From positions 1-11,313 of the forward strand of contig JAAXJP010000422.1 in NCBI GenBank assembly GCA_012269805.1: DNA of 11,313 bases. Direction: 5' to 3'. A program made the position numbers and the translations under genes. The notes under the pieces were generated by a model. The model was not told where the DNA came from and did not search any database. It saw only the letters and a program-made list of their open reading frames with translations. This DNA is from Rubrivirga sp. (GTDB lineage: Bacteria > Bacteroidota > Rhodothermia > Rhodothermales > Rubricoccaceae). This document shows, piece after piece, positions 1 through 7,361 of this stretch (position 1 is the stretch's first letter; each line of letters opens with the position of its first letter).

Positions 1-1
1 C

Positions 2-3000
2 TTTCTGACCCATTCCCCGACCGCCGCCCCAAGCTCGGCGTCGGTCTCGCCCGTTATCCAGGCCTTCCGATGGATCCTGGCCTTTGGGAGCGTCGCCGTC
101 GCCGGGTTCTGGGGAGTCTACGGGGTGCTCGGCCTCGCCACGTTCGACCCGCTGAGCCTCCGCCTCGGCATGGCGAGCCTGTTCTGGGCCCTGATCGCGG
201 GGACCTACACGAGCCGGTGGGTCCGGGCCCAGGTCTGGGACCTCGCGTTCGGGCTGAGCCTGCTGATGGTGGCCTACTTCGCATGGTTGGGCGTGCGGAA
301 CGGACTCACGGCCGCGTGGCTCGTCGGCGTTCTCGCGGCGTACTCGGCCTCGGTCCTCACCCTCGCCTCGTACGCCCGGTCCGAGCGCCACGTGGGGGTC
401 GTCATGGTCGTGTCGCTGGCGGCGCTCGCCGGCGCGCTCTGGCTCGTGGGCGCCCCGTTCGTCGAGGGCGCCCTCCTGGCCGGGTACGCCGCCGTCCTCT
501 CCACGCTCATCGCCATCTCGGCCGTCGCGCAGGTGCGCACGCGGCGCGCGTACCGGGTCCAGCGCGACGAGGCCTCGACCCGAGGCCACCTCCTTCGGAC
601 CGTTATCGACGCGGTCCCGGAGCACATCTACGTCAAGGACCGCGAGGGGCGGTGCGTGATCCGGAACCGGTTCAGCGCCGAGTACATGGGGTTCGAGGAC
701 CCCGCCGACGCCGCCGGGCTGACGGTGTTCGACCAGTCCGAGGACCCCGAGATCGCCGCCAGATATTGGGAAGAGGAGGACCGCGTGATGCGGACGGGCG
801 AGCCCGTCCTCGACCTCGAGGAGCCCTACGCGTTCGACGGCCAGACGGGGTGGATCGAGACGTCCCGGATCCCGCTCCGCGACGAGAGCGGCGCCATCGT
901 CGGGCTCATCGGGATCACGCGCGACGTGACAGAGAAGAAGGCGGCGCGCGCCGCGATCCTCGAGGCCAAGGAGGCCGCCGAGGCTCGGGAGGTCGAGGTG
1001 GCCGCCCAGCGCGAGCTGCTGCGGACGGTCATCAACACGATCCCGGACCACATCTACGTCAAGGACACGGAGGGCCGCGCCACGCTCCGGAACGTCGCCA
1101 GCGCCCGGGCCCTCGGCTACGAGGCCCCGGAGGCCGCCGTCGGCCTTTCGGATGTCGACGCGAACGGGCACGAGTGTTCGAAGGCCGCGCTCGCCGACGA
1201 CCTCCGGGTGATCCGCACCGGCCAGCCCATCCGGAACAAGGAGGAGCGGGCCCCGGACGGCACGTGGCTCCTCACCACGAAGGTCCCGCTCCGCGACGGG
1301 GCGGGACGGACGACGGGGCTCGTTGGCGTCAGCCGCGACGTGACGCAGCAGCGTGAGGCCCAGGCGGCGCTCGTCGAGCAACGGGAGCTCCTCCAGTCCC
1401 TCTTCGACGCGATCCCCGACGCCATCTTCGTCGTCGACGGCGAGGACCGGTTCGTCGCGGTCAACGCGGGGACGATGGCGTACTTCCCGGGGAGGGAGCG
1501 GGGTGAGATCGTCGGGAAACGGCGGGCCGAGGTGCTCCCGCCGGAGGTCGCGGCCGAATATCGGGCCCACGACGACGCGGCCATTGCCTCCGGTCAGCGT
1601 GTCCACCGGATGGTCAGCACGTACGAGCGGTTCGACGGCGAGGTCGTCACGCTCGAGACGACGCGGGTCCCGATCCGGGACGAGCAGGGCGGCGTCACGG
1701 GCGTCGTCGGCGTGGCGCGCGACGTGACGCTCCAGAAGGCCGCCGAGGCGGGGCTCATCGAGGCCAAGGAGGCCGCCGAGGCCGCCCGCGAGGCGGCCGA
1801 GGACGCGACGCGGGCCAAGAGCGAGTTCCTCGCCAACATGAGCCACGAGATCCGGACGCCCATGAACGGCGTGATCGGGATGACGTCGCTCCTCCTCGAC
1901 ACGGCCCTCGACGCGGAGCAGCGCGACTTCGTCGAGACCATCCGGACGTCGGGCGACGCGCTCCTCACCATCATCAACGACATCCTGGACTTCTCGAAGA
2001 TCGAGGCCGGGATGCTCTCGCTCGAGACCCACCCGTTCGAGATCCGGACGTGCGTGGAGGAGGCGCTCGACCTCGTGGCCCAGCCGGCCGCGACCAAGGG
2101 GGTCGAGCTGGCCTACCTCGTCGAGGACGGCGTCCCGCGGACCGTCCGCGGCGACGTCACGCGCGTCCGTCAGGTGCTCGTCAACCTTCTCTCGAACGCC
2201 GTCAAGTTCACGGAGAAGGGGAGCGTGTGCGTCCGCGTCGACTCGGCCCCGCCGGACCCCGAGGCGGGCTCGGTCGCCTCGGTCCGGTTCGCCGTCGAGG
2301 ACACGGGCATCGGGATCGCGCCGGACAAGCTCGAGGCCGTGTTCGAGAGCTTCTCCCAGGCCGACGCCTCGACGACGCGCCAGTACGGCGGGACCGGCCT
2401 CGGCCTCTCGATCTGCCGGCGCCTCGTGGACATGATGGGCGGCGACATGGGCGTCGAGAGCGAGCCCGGCGTCGGCTCGACGTTCCGGTTCTCGATCCAG
2501 GCCGAGGTCGCGCCGTCGGAGAAGCGGGTGTTCCTCCGCAGCGAGCAGCCGGCGCTGGAGGGCCGCCGCGTGCTCGTCGTCGACGACAACGAAGTGAACC
2601 GGGAGATCCTCTCGCGGCTCTCGTCGCGCTGGCGGATGCACCCGGTGGCGGTCCGCTCCGGCGCCGAGGCGCTGGCGGCCTACGAGGCCTCGGTGGAGGC
2701 CGGCCGGCCGTACGACCTCGTCCTGCTCGACATGCAGATGCCCCAGATGGACGGGCTCGACGTGGCCCGCGGGATCGTGAAGCGCGCGCCGGGCCGCCCC
2801 CCGGTCCTCGTCATGCTCACGTCGATCCATCGCGAGGGGTCGCTCCGGGAAGAGGCCCGCCACGCCGGCGTCCACGCCGTCCTCTATAAGCCGACGAAGC
2901 CGAGCCAGCTCTACGACGTCCTGATCGGGGAGTTCGAGGGCCGCCCGACGGCGCCGCCGGCGCCCGACGCCCCCGCGCCGCCCGAGGCCGACAAGCCGAC

Positions 3001-3466
3001 GGCGTGGGTCGCGCGCGCCGCCCCGACCGAGGCGCGCCCCCGGGGCCTCCGGATCCTCCTGGCCGAGGACAACGTGGTCAACCAGAAGGTGGCCGTCCGG
3101 CTCCTCGGCCGCCTCGGCTACACCGTCGACGTGGTCGCCAACGGGGCCGAGGCCGTCGCCGAGGTCGAGCGCCGGGCCGGGTTCGGGGAGGGCTACGACG
3201 TCGTGCTCATGGACGTCCAGATGCCGGTGATGGACGGGCTCACGGCCACGCGCGCCATCCGCGCCTCCCAGACCGTCACCGACCAGCCCCACGTCATCGC
3301 GCTGACGGCCAACGCGATGGAGGGCGACCGAGAGGCGTGCCTCGACGCCGGGACGGACGACTACCTCGCCAAGCCCGTCCAGCTCGCGTCGATGCGCGAG
3401 GCGATCGACCGCGCGGCCCAGTGCCGGACCACGTCGGCCGCGCGCGCCGGAGGCGTGCAGGCCTAG
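2..3466 (+). CDS. Hybrid sensor histidine kinase/response regulator (6 TM, 3 PAS, HisKA, HATPase, 2 REC), 5' partial
   Basis: A membrane sensor kinase that would autophosphorylate on His and pass phosphate to its own receiver domains. The frame is open from base 2, and a hydrophobic helix at about 65-135 lies upstream of the first usable start (GTG 125), so the true start is probably left of the window. Numbering from GTG 125: hydrophobic segments to about residue 135; PAS domains at about 155-272, 297-415 and 420-540, the first two sharing an HIYVKD motif; an Ala/Glu-rich linker; HisKA with FLANMSHEIRTPMNG and phospho-acceptor H574; HATPase with an N box (NLLSNAVKF, about 685), DTGIGIAP (about 726) and GGTGLGLSI (about 755). 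REC1 has VVDDN, D869 and a KP motif. REC2 has AEDN, D1030 and AKP. Both receivers look intact. There is no HAMP and no HPt domain. The signal is unknown; PAS domains often bind small ligands, haem or flavin. Its TAG stop abuts the stop of the convergent gene. Confidence 0.93.
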   Translation, partial: FLTHSPTAAPSSASVSPVIQAFRWILAFGSVAVAGFWGVYGVLGLATFDPLSLRLGMASLFWALIAGTYTSRWVRAQVWDLAFGLSLLMVAYFAWLGVRNGLTAAWLVGVLAAYSASVLTLASYARSERHVGVVMVVSLAALAGALWLVGAPFVEGALLAGYAAVLSTLIAISAVAQVRTRRAYRVQRDEASTRGHLLRTVIDAVPEHIYVKDREGRCVIRNRFSAEYMGFEDPADAAGLTVFDQSEDPEIAARYWEEEDRVMRTGEPVLDLEEPYAFDGQTGWIETSRIPLRDESGAIVGLIGITRDVTEKKAARAAILEAKEAAEAREVEVAAQRELLRTVINTIPDHIYVKDTEGRATLRNVASARALGYEAPEAAVGLSDVDANGHECSKAALADDLRVIRTGQPIRNKEERAPDGTWLLTTKVPLRDGAGRTTGLVGVSRDVTQQREAQAALVEQRELLQSLFDAIPDAIFVVDGEDRFVAVNAGTMAYFPGRERGEIVGKRRAEVLPPEVAAEYRAHDDAAIASGQRVHRMVSTYERFDGEVVTLETTRVPIRDEQGGVTGVVGVARDVTLQKAAEAGLIEAKEAAEAAREAAEDATRAKSEFLANMSHEIRTPMNGVIGMTSLLLDTALDAEQRDFVETIRTSGDALLTIINDILDFSKIEAGMLSLETHPFEIRTCVEEALDLVAQPAATKGVELAYLVEDGVPRTVRGDVTRVRQVLVNLLSNAVKFTEKGSVCVRVDSAPPDPEAGSVASVRFAVEDTGIGIAPDKLEAVFESFSQADASTTRQYGGTGLGLSICRRLVDMMGGDMGVESEPGVGSTFRFSIQAEVAPSEKRVFLRSEQPALEGRRVLVVDDNEVNREILSRLSSRWRMHPVAVRSGAEALAAYEASVEAGRPYDLVLLDMQMPQMDGLDVARGIVKRAPGRPPVLVMLTSIHREGSLREEARHAGVHAVLYKPTKPSQLYDVLIGEFEGRPTAPPAPDAPAPPEADKPTAWVARAAPTEARPRGLRILLAEDNVVNQKVAVRLLGRLGYTVDVVANGAEAVAEVERRAGFGEGYDVVLMDVQMPVMDGLTATRAIRASQTVTDQPHVIALTANAMEGDREACLDAGTDDYLAKPVQLASMREAIDRAAQCRTTSAARAGGVQA

Positions 3467-3472
3467 CTAGGC
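3461..3472. other. 12-nt palindrome holding both convergent stop codons
   Basis: The sequence GCCTAGCTAGGC is a perfect palindrome. It contains the TAG of the + strand sensor kinase (3464-3466) and the TAG of the - strand J-domain gene (3467-3469), so both proteins end in Ala-stop with zero intergenic bases. It is too short, and has no loop or T tract, to be a convincing terminator. Confidence 0.8.
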
Positions 3473-4441
3473 GGCGAGCCCCTCGGCCTCGGCCCACCGG
3501 CGGAGGCCCTCGGCGGCGGCGTCCGAGAGCGCCGGCACGGAGACCTCGACGACGACGTAGAGGTCGCCCTGGCCGTTGTCGGTCTCGACGCCCTGCCCGC
3601 GGACGCGGAGCCGCGTGCCCGGCTGAGTGCCCGGCTTGATCTGCACGCGGACCGTCTTGCCGGTCGCCGTCCGGACCTCGCGCGAGGTCCCCAACATGGC
3701 CTCGACGGCCGTCACGGTCTCGGTCACCTCGAGGTCGTCGCCGTCACGCGCGAACCGGCCGTCGGGCGTCACGCGGAACGTGACGAACAGGTCGCCCGCG
3801 GCGCCCCGCCCGCTGGGGGACGGCTCGCCGCGCCCGGCCAGCTTGATCTTGAACCCGTCGCGGACGCCCTTCGGGACCGTGATCCGGACCGTGTCGCCGG
3901 ACGGCGTCCGGAACTCGCGCGGCCCGCCGCGGAGGGCCTCCTCGAACGAGAGGCGGACCGTCGACTCGACGTCGCGCCCGCCGCGGTAGCGGGGCTCGCC
4001 GCCGCCCTGCGGCCCGCCCGCGCCGCCGAAGAACTGGTCGAAGATGCCGCCGAGGCCGCCGCCCCCGCCGAACGTGAACGCGTCGTCGTCGAAGCCCGGC
4101 CCGGCCCCCGTCGCGTCGACGCGGACGTAGGTCCCGTCGGGCGTGCGGTAGAACCGGCCGCCGGCGGCGCCGGGCCCACCGAACCCGTCGAACGGCGTCC
4201 CCTCGTACTGCCCGCCGTACGGGTCGCGGCGGGCGCGGTCGTAGGCCTTCCGCTTGGTCTCGTCGCCGAGGACGTCGTAGGCCGCCTGAACCTCCTTGAA
4301 CCGCTCCTCGGCCGCGGCGTCGCCCGCGTTCCGGTCGGGGTGGTACTGCTGGGCGAGCTTGCGGTACGCCGTCTTGATCTCCTTGGCGGAGGCGTCCTCG
4401 GCGACGCCGAGCGTGTCGTAGTGGTCGGGGAGCGCGGGCAC
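3467..4441 (-). CDS. Class B J-domain co-chaperone (DnaJ/CbpA-like)
   Basis: A cytoplasmic Hsp40 co-chaperone expected to deliver clients to DnaK and stimulate its ATPase. The predicted product is 324 aa. The J domain is at about 6-70 (HYDTLGV start, helix II, HPD at 34-36, then the AYDVLGD helix). A Gly/Phe-rich region spans about 74-150 (GFGGPGAAGG, FGGGGGLGG). The C-terminal substrate-binding domains span about 155-305 (VPKGVRDGFKIKLAGRG, then IKPGTQPGTRLRVRGQG). There is no CxxCxGxG zinc-finger region, so it is a class B protein like CbpA rather than canonical DnaJ. GTG 4441 is chosen as start because the J domain begins five residues later. The frame stays open to 4789, but the upstream translation is low-complexity and overlaps the rhodopsin gene. 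No strong Shine-Dalgarno was seen. It is convergent with the sensor kinase and divergent from the rhodopsin. Confidence 0.93.
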   Translation of the reverse strand: MPALPDHYDTLGVAEDASAKEIKTAYRKLAQQYHPDRNAGDAAAEERFKEVQAAYDVLGDETKRKAYDRARRDPYGGQYEGTPFDGFGGPGAAGGRFYRTPDGTYVRVDATGAGPGFDDDAFTFGGGGGLGGIFDQFFGGAGGPQGGGEPRYRGGRDVESTVRLSFEEALRGGPREFRTPSGDTVRITVPKGVRDGFKIKLAGRGEPSPSGRGAAGDLFVTFRVTPDGRFARDGDDLEVTETVTAVEAMLGTSREVRTATGKTVRVQIKPGTQPGTRLRVRGQGVETDNGQGDLYVVVEVSVPALSDAAAEGLRRWAEAEGLAA

Positions 4442-4633
4442 GGGTCGGGGAGCGGGGCGCCGTGTGTACCGCCGGGTCCGCCGCTCCTGTTCCGAGCCGC
4501 CGCCGTGGCGGCCGGCCGGCTCGTCAGGACGCGCCCCGGATCGCCGTGGGAGGAATCGGACGCGATCTCGTGAGGTTCGTCCGCCGCTCGGTCCGGGCCG
4601 AATCCCTTCCCCCCTCCCTTCGAGGATTCTCTC
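4442..4633. promoter_or_regulatory. Divergent intergenic spacer between J-domain and rhodopsin genes
   Basis: About 192 bp separate the J-domain GTG (4441, - strand) from the rhodopsin ATG (4634, + strand), so promoters for both should lie here. No clear -35/-10 box or Bacteroidota-type TTTG/TAnnTTTG pair could be recognised. An imperfect GC-rich inverted repeat sits at 4494-4522 (outer arms GAGCCG/CGGCTC, inner GCCGC/GCGGC). A C/T-rich run at about 4602-4620 precedes the rhodopsin ribosome binding site. Confidence 0.5.
4622..4625 (+). promoter_or_regulatory. Ribosome binding site of the rhodopsin gene
   Basis: GAGG lies 8 nt upstream of ATG 4634, a standard Shine-Dalgarno spacing. It supports this start, which gives an N-terminus (MTQLWYWIG) running straight into helix A. 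Confidence 0.6.
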
Positions 4634-5350
4634 ATGACTCAACTGTGGTACTGGATCGGCGTCGCCTCCATGGGCGCCGGCTCCGCCTACTTCGGGCTGG
4701 CCGCCGCGCGCGGCCGAGCGCCGCTGGCAGGTTCTGTGGTCGCTGGACTGCTTCATCTGCCTGATCGCCTTCGCCCTGTACCTCCTCATGGCGACGGACT
4801 ACGGGGCCTACCTCGCCGACGGCGGCCACAACACGGTCTGGATCCGCTACGTCACGTGGTTCCTCTCGACGCCGCTCCTCATCCTGGCCCTGACGGACCT
4901 GGGGCGCTCGTCGTCGACGCTGACGGGCGCCCTCCTCGGCGCCAACCCGTTCATGATCGCGACGGGCTTCGGGGCGACGATCCTCACCGAGGACACGCCG
5001 CCCTCCACCTCGTCTGGTGGACGATCTCGACCGGCGCCTACGTCGGCATCGCGTGGGCCTTCCTGGGGCGGTACAAGCGGGAGGCCCAGGCGGCCCTGCC
5101 CGCCTCGGCGTCCGTGTTCGACCGGCTGGTCCTTGTCCCCCTCGTCTTGTGGACGGCCTACCCCGTCGTCTGGCTCCTCTCCCCGGAGGGGCCCGGCACG
5201 ATCGGGAGCCCGGTCGAGGCCATGCTGTTCGCCATCCCCGACCTCGCGGCGAAAGTCGGGTTCGGCTTCCTCGCCGCCAGCTCGCTCCGGACCATCGAGA
5301 AGAACGGGGACGCGGGCGCCTTCGCCCCCCGTCAGGTCGCGACGTCGTAG
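4634..5350 (+). pseudogene. Halorhodopsin-like microbial rhodopsin (TSA motif), broken by two compensating frameshifts
   Basis: A retinal-binding seven-helix membrane protein. Helix A is in frame 2. From about 4715 to about 4995 the homologous reading is in frame 3 (helix B RRWQVLWSLD; helix C RYVTWFLSTPLLILAL; helix D FMIATGFGAT). From about 4997 it returns to frame 2 (helix E LHLVWWTISTGAYVG; helix F LWTAYPVVWLL; helix G PDLAAKVGFGF). The retinal Schiff-base lysine is codon 5252-5254, with the counter-ion Asp retained four residues before it. The bacteriorhodopsin 85/89/96 positions read T (4854), S (4866) and A (4887). This TSA pattern is typical of chloride-pumping halorhodopsins, so an inward chloride pump is inferred. 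An extra base near 4711-4716 and a missing base near 4989-4997 explain the shifts. The repaired product is about 239 aa. With all key residues kept, recent mutation or sequencing error is as likely as an old pseudogene. Confidence 0.85.
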
Positions 5351-5543
5351 GTGGCGCCCGCCCGCACGCCGGGCCGGGAGGCCGAGCGCGACCCGGGCTA
5401 CGTCCACAGGGCCGCCGCGGTCGGGCGGTGGGCCCGACGACGTGCTCCTCGCGGTCCGCCAACTCCACGAGCTCGAGCGGGTGGCCCAGGTCCGCGACGC
5501 ACTCGTCGAGCGGACCGGCGAGATCTCCGGGGTCCCGGTGTGA
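5351..5543 (+). pseudogene. Small unknown ORF coupled to the rhodopsin gene, probably frameshifted
   Basis: A GTG directly follows the rhodopsin TAG (TAGGTG, 5348-5353), suggesting translational coupling. In that frame the product starts VAPARTPGREAERDPGYVHR and then degenerates into Arg/Pro-rich sequence after about 5434. The next frame, from 5436, reads as a protein-like helix (DDVLLAVRQLHELERV, then QVRDALVERTGEISG) ending at TGA 5541-5543. Removing one C from the run at 5433-5435 joins them into one product of about 63 aa through GRWADDVLLAV. No family is recognised; it looks soluble, charged and helical. An alternative is that only a 33-aa ORF from GTG 5442 is translated, or that none of it is. 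Confidence that a gene exists here is moderate. Confidence 0.4.
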
Positions 5544-5555
5544 CGCGGCCTGACG

Positions 5556-7292
5556 TCAGCTCCCGGTGCTCGCCGTGGAGTCCGGGGCGAGCGTGAGCCG
5601 GGCCCGCGGCGGCGTCGAGTCGGGGGCGACCGTCACGCGGTCGGCCGGCGCCCCGGCCGCCGTGAGCCGCTGGCGGGCGGCGCGGACGGCGGCGGTGTCG
5701 CCCTCCAGCGCGAGCCCGAGGCGGGGGTAGGCGACGAGGAGGGCCGCCAGGGGTGGGGCCGCGGCCGAGTCGGGGAGCGCGCGCGGTCCGAGAACGACGG
5801 CGCGCGCGCGAGCCCGCGACGCGTCGATGCCGAGCGCGCGGGCGGCCTGCCGGGCCACCGTCACCTCGGCCTCGGCGGGGAGCGGGCGCGACGCCGCGTA
5901 CGCGACCTCCAGCTGGGGCCCCGACCGGTCGGACTCGACCGCGATCTGCCCGCCGACGATCCGGACGCCGTCGGGGAGGGCGAGGCTCTGGAGCGCGTCG
6001 GAGAGCCGGCCGCGGACGACGGCGAGGGCCGTCGGCAGCTCGGGCGGGGCGCGCTCCCCCGAGCGCGTCGCGGGCGGGGACGGGAGCGCGGCGGCGAAGG
6101 CCTCGAGGTCGCCGGTGGACGCCAGGACCTGCTCGAGGTCGAGCGTGACGGGCTCGCCGGCCAGGTCCGTCGCCCGCGCGGCGAGGGCGGCCTCCTCGTC
6201 CTCCGTGACCCAGGACGACGTCGCGACGCGGAGGCGGACGGCCGAGGCCGTCTCCCCGTGGCGGACCTCCCGGTCGAGCACGAACGCCCGGCCGCCATCG
6301 CCGAGGTCGACCTCGACGGCATCGACGGCCGCCGCCACCCGCGCCTCCCGGACGATCTGGAGCAGTGACGTCGTGAGCGGGACGGCCACCGCCGCCATGA
6401 ACGCCACGACGATGAGGGCCCGGGTCCCGGGCCGGGCGAGGCCGGGGAGCCGGTCGAGCCAGCGGGCCCCGCTGAGCTTGGCCGCGAGACCGGTCGCCTG
6501 CCCCGTCTGGTGCCACTCGCGGGCCGCCTCGACGACCAGCGCCCGGTGCATCCCGATGAGGAAGAGCACGGCCATCCCGCTGAGGACGATCCCCGCGAGG
6601 TTGGCCCCGAACAGGAGGAGCGCTCCCCTCGTGATCCCCCACTGCGCCGTCGCGACGCCGAAGCCGGCGGCCCCGAGCGGCGGCACGAGCGCGACGGCGA
6701 CGGCCACGCCCGGGATCGAGGCCGAGAGGCGGGCCTCCCGCGAGGCCGTCACGACGGCGCCCGCCAGCCCCGAGAACACGGCGATGCCGAGGTCGAGCGT
6801 CGTCGGCCGCGTCCGGCTGGCGATCTCGTCGGTGACCGTCTCGAAGGGGAGCAGCAGCGTGAGCCCCGCCGCGATCGCGACGATCCCAGCGGCGCCGAGC
6901 AAGACGGCCGCCGCCGTCTGCACGAACAGCCGCCCGTCGCCGACCGTGAGCGCCAGCGACAGGCCCAGGAGCGGCCCCAGCAGCGGCGCCACGAGCATCG
7001 CCCCGATGACGACGGCCGTCGAGTTGAGGACGAGCCCGAGCGTGGCGATGGCGCCGGACAAGAACAGGACGAGCCAGAACGGGAGGTCCGTGTCGGTCCC
7101 GGCCTCGGCCATCTCACGGTAGAGCGCGGGCCGGTCCCAGGTGCGGAGGCCGAACTGTCGGCGCGCGGCCTCTTCGACGGGCGAGTCGCCGCTGTCCTCG
7201 GGTGCGTGTTCGAGGACGGGGTCGTCGGCGTCCGGGTCGGGAGCGTCCGCCTCGGCGGCGTCGTGGGGGAAGGGCGCGTCGGGGTCGGCCAT
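5556..7292 (-). CDS. DUF389 family multi-spanning membrane protein
   Basis: A predicted inner-membrane protein of 578 aa whose molecular role is not established for the family. The N-terminus (about 1-68) is acidic and Pro/Asp-rich. The DUF389 hydrophobic core follows at about 70-250, with about six segments including GLVLNSTAVVIGAMLVAPLLG, a signature-like stretch of the family, ASREARLSASIPG and VALVPPLGAAG. One more membrane segment lies at about 291-314, and then a soluble C-terminal region of about 260 residues that I do not recognise. ATG 7292 is chosen; an in-frame GTG at 7340 would add only a basic, low-complexity leader. The gene is divergent from the SDR gene (69 bp spacer) and convergent with the rhodopsin operon, with 12 nt between stops. 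It is probably a single-gene transcript. Confidence 0.88.
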   Translation of the reverse strand: MADPDAPFPHDAAEADAPDPDADDPVLEHAPEDSGDSPVEEAARRQFGLRTWDRPALYREMAEAGTDTDLPFWLVLFLSGAIATLGLVLNSTAVVIGAMLVAPLLGPLLGLSLALTVGDGRLFVQTAAAVLLGAAGIVAIAAGLTLLLPFETVTDEIASRTRPTTLDLGIAVFSGLAGAVVTASREARLSASIPGVAVAVALVPPLGAAGFGVATAQWGITRGALLLFGANLAGIVLSGMAVLFLIGMHRALVVEAAREWHQTGQATGLAAKLSGARWLDRLPGLARPGTRALIVVAFMAAVAVPLTTSLLQIVREARVAAAVDAVEVDLGDGGRAFVLDREVRHGETASAVRLRVATSSWVTEDEEAALAARATDLAGEPVTLDLEQVLASTGDLEAFAAALPSPPATRSGERAPPELPTALAVVRGRLSDALQSLALPDGVRIVGGQIAVESDRSGPQLEVAYAASRPLPAEAEVTVARQAARALGIDASRARARAVVLGPRALPDSAAAPPLAALLVAYPRLGLALEGDTAAVRAARQRLTAAGAPADRVTVAPDSTPPRARLTLAPDSTASTGS

Positions 7293-7361
7293 GGGCCGGA
7301 GACGACCGAGGCGGGCCGGCGGGTCCCGGGCACCGCGCACCCGGGGCCGCGTAGGGCGATC
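7293..7361. promoter_or_regulatory. Short divergent spacer between DUF389 and SDR genes
   Basis: These 69 bp must hold the starts of both divergent transcripts unless the promoters lie inside the genes. No promoter box could be recognised. AGGG at 7353-7356, 5 nt before ATG 7362, is a plausible weak ribosome binding site for the SDR gene. Confidence 0.35.

Noticed and set aside
125..127. GTG 125 as the start of the sensor kinase
   Set aside because: The same frame is open back to base 2 and encodes a membrane helix that begins before 125; starting here would cut the helix.
70..1356. Long Arg/Pro/Gly-rich open frame inside the sensor kinase
   Set aside because: It is an out-of-frame shadow of the kinase caused by high GC. 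The composition is non-protein-like, and the kinase frame has clear domains.
4442..4789. N-terminal extension of the J-domain protein to ATG 4789
   Set aside because: The extension is low-complexity and lies antisense to the rhodopsin start. The J domain begins immediately after GTG 4441.
4634..5350. Xenorhodopsin, sodium-pump (NDQ) or proton-pump identity for the rhodopsin
   Set aside because: Helix C reads T/S/A rather than N/D/Q or D/T/E. The Asp four residues before the retinal Lys is kept, whereas xenorhodopsins typically have Pro at that position.
5550..5559. CTGACGTCAG palindrome in the 12-nt gap between the small ORF and DUF389 stops
   Set aside because: Only 10 nt long, overlapping a stop codon, with no stem-loop capacity; likely chance.
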